Notes under the pieces: generated by a model
The model's database searches: none
What the model saw: the letters and a program-made list of their open reading frames with translations, nothing else
What the model was told of the DNA's origin: nothing
Translations under genes and position numbers: made by a program
DNA from: an uncultured Faecalibacterium sp.
GTDB taxonomy: Bacteria; Bacillota; Clostridia; Oscillospirales; Ruminococcaceae
Length of the DNA stretch: 9,045 nucleotides
Assembly (NCBI GenBank): GCA_900772565.1
Contig: CAAHET010000103.1
Location: 1 to 9,045, forward strand
Direction of reading: 5' to 3'
In this document: piece by piece, positions 1 through 6,745 of the stretch
How positions within the stretch are numbered: position 1 is the stretch's first letter
Layout: the number at the start of each line of letters is the position of its first letter

Positions 1-23
1 CAAAGTTTGCGGGCGCGCCAGAG

Positions 24-73
24 GCTCCCTCCCAGAGGGAGCTGGCAAAACCGTCAGGTTTTGACTGAGGGAG
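24..73. repeat. Two-hairpin repeat downstream of gyrA
   Basis: Perfect hairpins lie at 24–42 (GCTCCCTC/GAGGGAGC, 3-base loop) and 46–63 (CAAAACC/GGTTTTG, GTCA loop), followed by CTGAGGGAG at 65–73. The order GGCTCCC, GGGAGCTGGC, a variable hairpin, then CTGAG plus a G-rich end is the same as in the right-hand unit of the gyrB–gyrA repeat, so the two are one family. The stem could help stop or protect the gyrA transcript, but no U-run follows on the minus strand. The element may extend beyond position 1. Confidence 0.65.
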
Positions 74-91
74 TTCAGCCTGCGCAGTCCT

Positions 92-2674
92 TTATTCCTT
101 CTCTTCCGGGTCTGCCTCCGGGGCTTCGGTGGCGGCGGCTGCGTCGGCGGCTTCCATCTCGGCAAGCTGCTCGGCGGTGGGCTCAGCATCGGCTTCAGAA
201 GCGTCGATTTTCTCGGTCTGTGCTTCGTCGTCGTGGTCGGTGCGTGCCAGCACCATCACCTTGTCGTTCTCGCCCAGACGCATCACCCGCACGCCGGAGC
301 CGTAGCGGCTCTGCAGCGGGATCTCGTTGGCGTGCAGGCGGATGATAATGCCCTCCTGACTGCTCAGCAGCACATCGTCCACATCATCCACGATCTTCAC
401 GGCGGCGACCTTGTCGCGGCTCACATCGTAGTTGCGGATGCCCTTGCCGCCGCGGGCGGTGATGCGGTAGGTGTCGATATCGGAGCGGCGTCCCTTGCCG
501 TTCTCGGTCACGGTCAGCACCGTGCCGCCCTCGCGGCAGATACACACACCAACAACTTCATCGCCCTCTGCCAGACGGATGGCGCGCACGCCGTGGCCGT
601 TACGACCCATCGGGCGGGCGTTTTCCTCGTTGAAGCGGATGGCCTGACCGTTGCGGGTGGCAACGATGAGCATATCGTGGCCGGAGGTCAGGCGGGTCCA
701 TGCCAGCGCATCGCCCTCGTTCAGGGCAATGCCGATCAGGCCGCTCTTGCGGATATTGGCGTACTGTTCCAGCGGGGTGCGCTTGATCAGGCCCTGCTTT
801 GTGACCATGGTCACATAGCCGCCCGACTGCTCGGCGTCCTTGCTCTGGCAGATCATATTGGTGACCTTTTCACCCTCAGCCAGCTGCAGCAGGTTGACGA
901 TATTCATGCCCTTGCTGGTGCGGCTGCCCTCGGCGATGGTATAGCCCTTGATGCGGAACAGGCGGCCCCGGTCGGTGACAAAGAGCACATAGTCGTGGGT
1001 GGAGCCTACGAACATCTCCTGCACGATATCCTCTTCCTTGCGGGTCATGCCGGAGATGCCGCGACCGCCGCGCCGCTGTGCCTGATAGGTGGCCTTGAGC
1101 TGGCGCTTGATATAGCCGGCCTCGGTCAGGGTATAGACGCACTGCTCCTCGGCGATCAGATCCTCGATATCCACCTCACCGGTCACGGACTGGATCTCGG
1201 TGCGGCGCTCATCGCCGAAGCGCTTCTTCATTTCCAGCAGCTCGTCCTTGACGATGGCAAGCACCCGGGCGTCATCGGCCAGAATGGCTTCCCAGTCCTC
1301 GATCTTGGCGTGCAGACCGGCCAGCTCTTCCTCGATCTTCAAAATTTCCAGACCTGCCAGACGGCCCAGCTGCAGCTTGACGATGGCGTCTGCCTGCGGG
1401 TCGTCAAAGCCGAACTGCTCCATGATGGCAGCCTTGGCTTCTGCCATGCCGCCCTTGCAGGCGCGGATGGTGGCAATCAACTCGTCCACGATGTCGGTGG
1501 CCTTTTTCAGACCTTCCAGAATGTGAGCGCGCTCCTTGGCCTTTTTTAGGTCGTACTGGGTGCGGCGGCGCACCACTTCATCCTGAAACTCCACATACTT
1601 CTGCAGCATCTGCTTCAGGGTGAGCACCTTGGGCACCTTGTGGTCGATAGCCAGCATAATAACGCCCACGGTATCCTGCAGCTGGGTATACTGGTACAGC
1701 TGGTTCAGGATGACCTGTGCATTGGCGTCCTTGCGGATGTCCACCACGATGCGCATACCCTTGCGGTTGGTCTCATCGTTCAGGCCGGTGATGCCCTCGA
1801 TGCGCTTTTCCTTTACAAGGTCTGCCATGTGCTCGATGAGGCGCGCCTTGTTGACCATATAGGGGATCTCGGTAATGACGATCTGAGTGCGGCCGTTCTT
1901 GGTCTCCTCAATGGTGGCGCGGCCGCGCAGGGTGATCTTGCCGCGTCCAGTGGCGTAGGCGGCGCGGATGCCGCTGCGTCCCATGATGATGCCGGCAGTG
2001 GGGAAGTCCGGGCCCTTGATGTGCTCCATCAGGCCGGGCAGGTCGATATCCGGGTCGTCGATATAGGCGATACAGCCGTCAATGACTTCGCTCAGGTTGT
2101 GGGGCGGGATGTTGGTGGCCATACCGACCGCGATGCCCTGACTGCCGTTGACCAGCAGGTTCGGGAAGCGGCAGGGCAGCACGCTGGGCTCCTTTTTGGT
2201 CTCGTCAAAGTTGGGGTCCCAGTCGATGGTGTCCTTCTCGATATCGGTCAGCATCTCCACCGCCATGCGGCTCATGCGGGCCTCGGTGTAACGGTAAGCA
2301 GCCGGGGGATCGCCGTCCACAGAACCAAAGTTACCCTGACCATCCACCAGCGGATAGCGCAGCGAGAAGTCCTGTGCCAGACGTACCATGGCGTCGTAGA
2401 CTGATGCGTCGCCGTGGGGGTGGTAAGAGCCCAGCACCGCACCGACGGTATCGGCAGATTTGCGGTATGCATGGCTGGGGTCGTTGCCGCGCTCATGCAT
2501 GGTGTACAGAATGCGGCGGTGGACGGGTTTCAAGCCGTCCCGCACATCGGGCAGGGCGCGGGACACGATGACCGACATGGAATAATCCAGGAAGGCCGTC
2601 TCGATCTCCTTTTTGACATCGCGGATGATCTTTTTGGTTCCGCTGCCCGGTATCATCACATAATCTTCTTCCAT
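92..2674 (-). CDS. gyrA: DNA gyrase subunit A
   Basis: GyrA carries out the double-strand breakage and rejoining of gyrase and wraps DNA. The product is 860 aa. The breakage-reunion domain has the catalytic tyrosine Y129 in RYTE. The quinolone region reads HPHGDASVYD, with A90 where E. coli has S83, S91 at the position of A84, and D94 matching D87. The C-terminal beta-pinwheel begins near residue 505 and holds the GyrA box QRRGGRG at 533–539, which marks gyrase rather than topoisomerase IV ParC. Further blade repeats follow, such as GRNGHGVR and ARGGKGIR. The tail from about 813 to 860 is acidic, with 19 Asp/Glu and only two Lys, and lacks the pinwheel pattern. The gene is separated from gyrB by a repeat-filled gap. 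The stop is TAA at 92–94. Confidence 0.98.
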   Translation of the reverse strand: MEEDYVMIPGSGTKKIIRDVKKEIETAFLDYSMSVIVSRALPDVRDGLKPVHRRILYTMHERGNDPSHAYRKSADTVGAVLGSYHPHGDASVYDAMVRLAQDFSLRYPLVDGQGNFGSVDGDPPAAYRYTEARMSRMAVEMLTDIEKDTIDWDPNFDETKKEPSVLPCRFPNLLVNGSQGIAVGMATNIPPHNLSEVIDGCIAYIDDPDIDLPGLMEHIKGPDFPTAGIIMGRSGIRAAYATGRGKITLRGRATIEETKNGRTQIVITEIPYMVNKARLIEHMADLVKEKRIEGITGLNDETNRKGMRIVVDIRKDANAQVILNQLYQYTQLQDTVGVIMLAIDHKVPKVLTLKQMLQKYVEFQDEVVRRRTQYDLKKAKERAHILEGLKKATDIVDELIATIRACKGGMAEAKAAIMEQFGFDDPQADAIVKLQLGRLAGLEILKIEEELAGLHAKIEDWEAILADDARVLAIVKDELLEMKKRFGDERRTEIQSVTGEVDIEDLIAEEQCVYTLTEAGYIKRQLKATYQAQRRGGRGISGMTRKEEDIVQEMFVGSTHDYVLFVTDRGRLFRIKGYTIAEGSRTSKGMNIVNLLQLAEGEKVTNMICQSKDAEQSGGYVTMVTKQGLIKRTPLEQYANIRKSGLIGIALNEGDALAWTRLTSGHDMLIVATRNGQAIRFNEENARPMGRNGHGVRAIRLAEGDEVVGVCICREGGTVLTVTENGKGRRSDIDTYRITARGGKGIRNYDVSRDKVAAVKIVDDVDDVLLSSQEGIIIRLHANEIPLQSRYGSGVRVMRLGENDKVMVLARTDHDDEAQTEKIDASEADAEPTAEQLAEMEAADAAAATEAPEADPEEKE

Positions 2675-2679
2675 TTGTT

Positions 2680-2684
2680 CCTCC
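2680..2684 (-). promoter_or_regulatory. Ribosome binding site of gyrA
   Basis: GGAGG on the minus strand stands five bases before the ATG at 2672–2674. The match is strong and fixes the start MEEDYV. Upstream, 2685–2744 contains a purine-rich stretch but no convincing -35/-10 pair. Confidence 0.8.
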
Positions 2685-2744
2685 GTAGGGTTTGACCCTC
2701 TCTTTTGTACAGGAAAGGGATTTTTTTCTCGGAAAACAGCCTCG

Positions 2745-2949
2745 CCCTCTCAGTCAATGCCTATCGGCCTTGACAGATTCCCCCTTTTGTCGCTGCGCGA
2801 CATCTTCCCCCGGAGCGGGGGAAGTCTTTCCTCAAAGGGAGAGCCAAGAGCACTGCCAGAAACTTTCTCATTGCGCCTAATACTTTAGTGCTGAACTTTA
2901 CGGCTTGGCTCCCCCCTTGGGGGAGCTGGCGCGGGAGCGCCTGAGAGGG
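2745..2949. repeat. Compound palindromic repeat between gyrB and gyrA
   Basis: The 280-bp gyrB–gyrA gap has no plausible gene. Most of it is two related repeat units facing each other. The outer ends are inverted copies, CCCTCTCAG (2745–2753) and CTGAGAGGG (2941–2949); the inner ends are GGGAGAGCCAAG (2837–2848) and CTTGGCTCCCCC (2904–2915). The left unit contains perfect hairpins at 2788–2802 (TGTCGC/GCGACA) and 2804–2824 (CTTCCCCC/GGGGGAAG). The right unit contains hairpins at 2908–2926 (GCTCCCCC/GGGGGAGC) and 2928–2941 (GGCGC/GCGCC). The 55-bp centre has a further AGCACT/AGTGCT dyad (2849–2854, 2887–2892). This looks like a small non-coding dispersed repeat of REP or MITE type; similar GGCTCCC…GGGAGCTGGC…CTGAG motifs are, from memory, frequent in Faecalibacterium-like genomes. 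No target duplication is obvious. Confidence 0.7.
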
Positions 2950-2954
2950 TTTTC

Positions 2955-4949
2955 TTACACGTCCAGCTTTGCGTACTGGGCGTTGGTCTCGATAAAGCGG
3001 CGGCGGGGCTCCACCTGATCGCCCATCAGGATGGTAAAGGCTTCGTCGGCCTTTTCGGCATCCTCGATGGTGATCTGCACGATGACCCGGTTGTCCGGGT
3101 TCATGGTGGTCTCCCACAGCTGCTCGGGGTTCATCTCACCAAGGCCCTTGTAGCGGTTCACCTTTGCGCCGGGCATCTCCTGCGAGAGGATGGCCATTTC
3201 CGCGTCGTTGTAGGCGTACTTGATAGTGTTGCCCTTCTGCACCTTGAACAGGGGCGGCTGTGCCACATACACATGACCCTGCTCGATGAGGGGGCGCATA
3301 TAGCGGAAGAAGAAGGTCAGCATCAGGGTGCAGATGTGGGAGCCGTCCACGTCCGCATCGGCCATGATGAACACCTTGTCGTACCGCAGCTTGGAGATAT
3401 CGAACTCGTCACCGATGCCGCAGCCCAGTGCCAGCACCACCGGCATCAGCTTGTCGTTGCCGTAAATTTTATCGGCCCGGGCCTTTTCCACGTTCAGCAT
3501 CTTGCCCCACAGCGGCAGGATGGCCTGAATGGCAGAGTCGCGTCCCATCTTGGCAGAACCGCCTGCAGAGTCGCCCTCGACGATGAAAATTTCGGTGCGG
3601 CTGGGGTCTTTCTCGCGGCAGTCCGCCAGCTTGCCGGGCATCCGGCTGGTCTCCAGTGCACTCTTGCGGCGCACCAGTTCGCGGGCCTTTTTGGCGGCGG
3701 CGCGGGCGCGGGCGGCTTGCGTAGCCTTTTCAAAAATGGCCTTTGCCACGCCGGGGTTCTCCTCGAAGAACTCCATCAGCTTGGAGTAGACCATGTTGGA
3801 AACGAGGGTACGGATCTCGGTATTGCCCAGCTTTGCCTTGGTCTGGCCCTCAAATTCGGCCTCCTGCAGCTTGACCGAGATGACGCAGATCAAGCCTTCG
3901 CGCACGTCTGCGCCGGACAGGTTCTCGTCCTTGTCCTTCAGCAGGCCGTGGCTGCGGCCGTAGTCGTTGAACACGCGGGTCAGGCTGGCTTTGAAGCCCT
4001 CTTCATGGGTGCCGCCGTCCGGGGTGTTGACGTTGTTGGCAAAGCTCAGCAGCAGCTCGTTGTAGCTGGAATTGTACTGCAAGGCGATCTCTGCCACGCC
4101 GCGGTCGGTCTGCCCCTTGAGGTAGATAACATTGGGGTGCAGCACTTCCAGCTTGCGCTTTTCGCCCAGATAGGTGACAAAGCTCTTGATGCCGCCCTCG
4201 TAGCACATGACCTCGGAGCGGTAGCAGGGGTCGCCCTCCTGCCCATCCTCCAGCACGGGGGTGTACAGCTGACGCTCATCGGTCAGGGTTATCTTGACAC
4301 CGGCGTTCAGGAAGCTTTCCTCCCGCAGGCGCTTTTCCAGCGTGTCGAAGTCGTAGACGGTGGTATCCTTGAACATTTCCGGGTCGGGTTTGAAGGTGAC
4401 CCGGGTGCCGGTGACGCCCTCGGCTACCGTGCCGATGCACTTGAGTGCGCCGTCCGGGTCGCCCCGACGGAAGGTCTGCTCATACTCCTTGCCATCGCGG
4501 CGCACGTTGACGGTAAGCCACTCGGAGCAGGCGTTGACCACCGAAGCGCCCACGCCGTGCAGACCACCGGCCACCTTGTAGCCGGAGTTCTCGCCGCCGA
4601 ACTTGCCGCCGGCGTGCAGGATGGTGTACACCACGGTGACGGCGGGCAGACCGGTATCGGCCTGAATGTCCACGGGGATGCCGCGGCCGTTATCGGTGAC
4701 CTGAATGATGTTGTCCTTCAGGATCTTGACCTCGATGTGGTCGCAGTAACCGGCCAGCGCCTCGTCAATGGCGTTGTCCACGATCTCGTACACCAGATGA
4801 TGCAGACCGCGCTCACCGGTGGAGCCGATATACATACCCGGGCGCTTGCGCACCGCCTCCAGACCCTTCAGCACCTGAATTTCGCTGGCATTATACTCGT
4901 GGTCGGTTACGGTATCGGCATTTGTACTGGTAATGATTTCTTCTGCCAT
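2955..4949 (-). CDS. gyrB: DNA gyrase subunit B
   Basis: GyrB is the ATPase subunit of the A2B2 gyrase that introduces negative supercoils. The 664-aa length fits the short Gram-positive form without the roughly 170-aa insert of E. coli GyrB. The GHKL ATPase domain shows RPGMYIG (36–42), YEIVDNAIDE (54–63, with catalytic E55 and Mg-ligand N59), DNGRGIP (86–92) and GLHGVGASVVNA (129–140). The transducer domain follows. The TOPRIM domain has EGDSAGGSA from E458 and DADVDG with D531, D533 and D535 as metal ligands. The C-terminal YKGLGEMN (600–607) and LWETTMNPDNR are also typical. ATG at 4947–4949 has GGGAG seven bases upstream. The 97-bp gap before it includes an AT-rich stretch with a GATAAT (4970–4975) that could be a -10 box, but no good -35 accompanies it. 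Topoisomerase IV ParE is the alternative; the neighbouring gyrA and locus decide for gyrB. Confidence 0.98.
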   Translation of the reverse strand: MAEEIITSTNADTVTDHEYNASEIQVLKGLEAVRKRPGMYIGSTGERGLHHLVYEIVDNAIDEALAGYCDHIEVKILKDNIIQVTDNGRGIPVDIQADTGLPAVTVVYTILHAGGKFGGENSGYKVAGGLHGVGASVVNACSEWLTVNVRRDGKEYEQTFRRGDPDGALKCIGTVAEGVTGTRVTFKPDPEMFKDTTVYDFDTLEKRLREESFLNAGVKITLTDERQLYTPVLEDGQEGDPCYRSEVMCYEGGIKSFVTYLGEKRKLEVLHPNVIYLKGQTDRGVAEIALQYNSSYNELLLSFANNVNTPDGGTHEEGFKASLTRVFNDYGRSHGLLKDKDENLSGADVREGLICVISVKLQEAEFEGQTKAKLGNTEIRTLVSNMVYSKLMEFFEENPGVAKAIFEKATQAARARAAAKKARELVRRKSALETSRMPGKLADCREKDPSRTEIFIVEGDSAGGSAKMGRDSAIQAILPLWGKMLNVEKARADKIYGNDKLMPVVLALGCGIGDEFDISKLRYDKVFIMADADVDGSHICTLMLTFFFRYMRPLIEQGHVYVAQPPLFKVQKGNTIKYAYNDAEMAILSQEMPGAKVNRYKGLGEMNPEQLWETTMNPDNRVIVQITIEDAEKADEAFTILMGDQVEPRRRFIETNAQYAKLDV

Positions 4950-5046
4950 ATCCTTTCTCCCTTTGTCGTATTATCGTTATTTACTCACTATCTATCAGAA
5001 ACGCAGGTGCGGTGTTCCGCCCCCTGCGGGCTTGCCGGACGGTAAA

Positions 5047-5304
5047 TTACTCGATCATCTTTTGTGCTCTGCGGCGCATGGCGGCGCTGGATAATTCCGA
5101 AAGATACACCGCATCCACCAGCCCTCCGTCTGCCAGCACATAGCACTGTGGAAGCTCGTCCGAAAGGCTGACCACCGCCCCGTTCTTCTGGGCGTAGTTC
5201 AAAAACTCCCGCCCCCGGGGGGAGGTGGTGGTGGTCTCCAGATCAAAGATGCCGATGATGTCACGGTCGTTCAGGACATAGTCCCGCCCCAGATGAATAT
5301 ACAT
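5047..5304 (-). CDS. remB: DUF370 protein, RemA/RemB family regulator
   Basis: This 85-aa protein belongs to the DUF370 family, whose B. subtilis members RemA and RemB act in control of biofilm matrix genes; RemA is a DNA-binding protein. The B. subtilis remB (yaaB) lies in the same place between recF and gyrB, so position supports RemB. Visible family features are the start MYIHLG, the segment RDIIGIFDLETTTTS (residues 14–28), and the C-terminal YLSELSSAAMRRRAQ (67–81) matching the usual S-x-L-S-S basic motif. The ATG at 5302–5304 has GGGAG ten bases upstream. It lies 89 bp after recF and 97 bp before gyrB, so it may be expressed somewhat apart from both. What it regulates here is unknown; a matrix role cannot be carried over without evidence. 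Confidence 0.9.
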   Translation of the reverse strand: MYIHLGRDYVLNDRDIIGIFDLETTTTSPRGREFLNYAQKNGAVVSLSDELPQCYVLADGGLVDAVYLSELSSAAMRRRAQKMIE

Positions 5305-5330
5305 ACTGTATTTTCTCCCGTGTCTTTTGT

Positions 5331-5366
5331 TTGCATAAAACCCACGAAAACGCAGTTTTTATGCAA
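5331..5366 (-). repeat. Long hairpin between recF and remB
   Basis: TTGCATAAAA (5331–5340) and TTTTATGCAA (5357–5366) are perfect 10-bp inverted copies. Read in the gene-sense RNA, the 16 bases between them continue the stem: after one A/G mismatch, CUGCG pairs with CGUGG (two G-U wobbles) around a UUUU loop. In the complementary RNA those two wobbles become C/A mismatches, so the fold favours the sense transcript. No U-run follows on either strand, so it is not an ordinary intrinsic terminator. Its 3' side ends 11 bases before the GGGAG ribosome binding site of remB (5315–5319). It could be a processing or stability element, an RNA control element, or a protein-binding dyad. Confidence 0.7.
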
Positions 5367-5393
5367 CGTTCTTCGCAACATTTCTCCATGTCG

Positions 5394-6515
5394 TCAGACC
5401 CGGTTCAGCGCCCCGCCGTCCATGCGGTACACCTCGCCGTCGGTCTTTAAAAAGTCCGTGTCATCGCAGCTGGTCACAAAGGTCTGCTTTTCCTTCATGC
5501 AGGTGAGCAGGTACTGCTTGCGCCCCTCGTCCAGCTCGCTCAGCACATCATCCAGCAGCAGTACCGGGTGCTCCCCGGTGATCTGCGCGGCCGCAGCGGC
5601 CTCGGCCATTTTCAGGCTCAGCACCACGCTGCGCTGCTGTCCCTGACTGGCATACACCCGGGCAGGCTGGTCGTCCAGCAGCAGTTCCAAGTCCTCGCGG
5701 TGGACGCCGCACAGGCTCTGCCCGGCGCGCAGCTCCTCCTCCTGCCGCTGGCGCAGCAGTGCGGCAAGCCCGTCCGGCGCAAACTGGGCGGCATAGCGGA
5801 TGCTCATCCGCTCCGCCCCGTGGGAAAGCTCTGCGTAGTTGGCGCAGGCGCGGGGAGCCAGCAGCTCCAGATACTCCCGCCGCCGCTGCTGCAAGGCTTC
5901 GCCCTGCGCGGCAAGCTCGGTGTTGAGCACCTCCAGCAGGGTGCGCTTTTCCGCATAAGGGCGCTCCTGCCCGTTTGCAGAGTGGCGCAGCAGCGCATTT
6001 TTTTGCTGCAATACCCGCACATAGCGGCGGTAACTGGCCAGATACCCGGGGTACAGCTGACACAGCGCAGCGTCCAGAAACTTGCGCCGCCCCTCCGGAG
6101 CCCCCTTGACAAGGCTCAGGTGGCCGGGGTCGAACACCACCGCCGGAAAGCTGCCTGCCAGCGCCGCCGCCCGCTTGGGCGCTGCGCCGTTTACCGCTGC
6201 ATAGCGGCCGGGCTTTGCGGCTTCCGGGGTGCCCACGGTCATGCGGATGTGGGCAGGCTCGGCGGGCTCACAGCCTTCCGGCCGGTCCCGCTGGGTGTCG
6301 GCTTCCAGCACCGCGAATGCTTCTCCCCGGCGCACAAGCTCGGCATCCTTGCCGCCCCGGAAGCTTTTGCCGCCGGTCAGCAGCCAGATGGCCTCCAAAA
6401 GGTTCGTCTTACCTTGGCCGTTATTGCCGCAGATGACGGTAAGCTCCCGCCCGGGTTCCAGCCGTGCGGCGCGGATATTGCGATAGTTCTGTACTTCCAG
6501 CGAAAGCAGACGCAT
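5394..6515 (-). CDS. recF: DNA replication and repair protein RecF
   Basis: RecF is an SMC-like ATPase that binds gapped DNA and, with RecO and RecR, helps load RecA at stalled forks and single-strand gaps. The 373-aa product has the family length. Walker A GNNGQGKTN is at residues 30–38, the ABC signature-like SQGQQRS at 290–296, and Walker B with D-loop (VLLLDDVLSELDE) at 318–330. The middle part (about 140–285) corresponds to the lobe that replaces the long SMC coiled coil and is rich in Ala, Arg, Gln and Glu. The N-terminus MRLLSLEVQNYRNI is typical, so ATG at 6513–6515 is secure. It follows the S4 stop with no gap and has only a weak AGGG upstream, so it probably depends on translational coupling. 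The stop is TGA. An 89-bp gap with a hairpin separates it from remB. Confidence 0.98.
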   Translation of the reverse strand: MRLLSLEVQNYRNIRAARLEPGRELTVICGNNGQGKTNLLEAIWLLTGGKSFRGGKDAELVRRGEAFAVLEADTQRDRPEGCEPAEPAHIRMTVGTPEAAKPGRYAAVNGAAPKRAAALAGSFPAVVFDPGHLSLVKGAPEGRRKFLDAALCQLYPGYLASYRRYVRVLQQKNALLRHSANGQERPYAEKRTLLEVLNTELAAQGEALQQRRREYLELLAPRACANYAELSHGAERMSIRYAAQFAPDGLAALLRQRQEEELRAGQSLCGVHREDLELLLDDQPARVYASQGQQRSVVLSLKMAEAAAAAQITGEHPVLLLDDVLSELDEGRKQYLLTCMKEKQTFVTSCDDTDFLKTDGEVYRMDGGALNRV

Positions 6516-6731
6516 TTACTGACCCTGCCCGATCTCTACGCTCTGCCCGTCCAGCTCGATGACGTCCCCGGCGCGGCACTTTTTGCCCCGCATGGTGCAC
6601 ACCTCGCCGTTCACCTTCACAGCACCGCCCTGCACCAGCTCCTTGGCTTCGCCGCCGGTCTCGCACAGGCCGGCAAATTTGAGCAGGGCATCCAGCTTGA
6701 TAAACTCGGTATGAATGAGAATCTTCTGCAT
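6516..6731 (-). CDS. yaaA: Small S4-domain RNA-binding protein (YaaA-like)
   Basis: This 71-aa protein is little more than one S4 RNA-binding fold. Residues 10–60 carry the pattern FIKLDALLKFAG, then GEAKELVQGGAVKVNGE, then RGKKCRAGDVIEL, with the conserved glycines and the basic RGKK patch that contacts RNA in this superfamily. The equivalent B. subtilis gene, yaaA, occupies the same slot between dnaN and recF and has been linked to ribosomes; a role in ribosome assembly here is inference. The gene starts 12 bp after dnaN and its TAA stop directly abuts the recF ATG. It is distinct from the unrelated E. coli protein also called YaaA. The family and its position are clear, the exact RNA target is not. 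Confidence 0.93.
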   Translation of the reverse strand: MQKILIHTEFIKLDALLKFAGLCETGGEAKELVQGGAVKVNGEVCTMRGKKCRAGDVIELDGQSVEIGQGQ

Positions 6732-6739
6732 AAAACGCG

Positions 6740-6745
6740 CTCCTT
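6740..6745 (-). promoter_or_regulatory. Ribosome binding site of the S4-domain gene, overlapping the dnaN stop
   Basis: The minus strand reads TAAGGAG, in which TAA (6744–6746) ends dnaN and AAGGAG (6740–6745) is the Shine–Dalgarno for the next ATG, with 8 bases of spacing. Ribosomes ending on dnaN are therefore placed at the next start, which suggests translational coupling. Confidence 0.85.

Noticed and set aside
233..1549. Plus-strand open frame of 438 codons opposite gyrA
   Set aside because: Antisense shadow of the gyrA pinwheel and core coding region, with no family resemblance.
2788..2824. Tandem hairpins considered as a CRISPR array or tRNA-like structure
   Set aside because: Only two different stems occur, with no regularly spaced direct repeats or spacers and no cloverleaf or T-loop sequence.
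2692..2880. Short plus-strand open frame in the gyrB–gyrA gap
   Set aside because: It is made mostly of the palindromic repeat and has no protein-like features.
4970..4998. Possible gyrB promoter with GATAAT as the -10 box
   Set aside because: The -10 is reasonable, but no TTGACA-like box stands 16–18 bp upstream, so it was mentioned only as a possibility.
3273..5045. Long plus-strand open frame of 590 codons opposite gyrB
   Set aside because: It lies wholly antisense to a clear gyrB, has the His/Ala/Gly/Val/Leu-rich composition of an antisense shadow in high-GC DNA, and has no recognisable domain.
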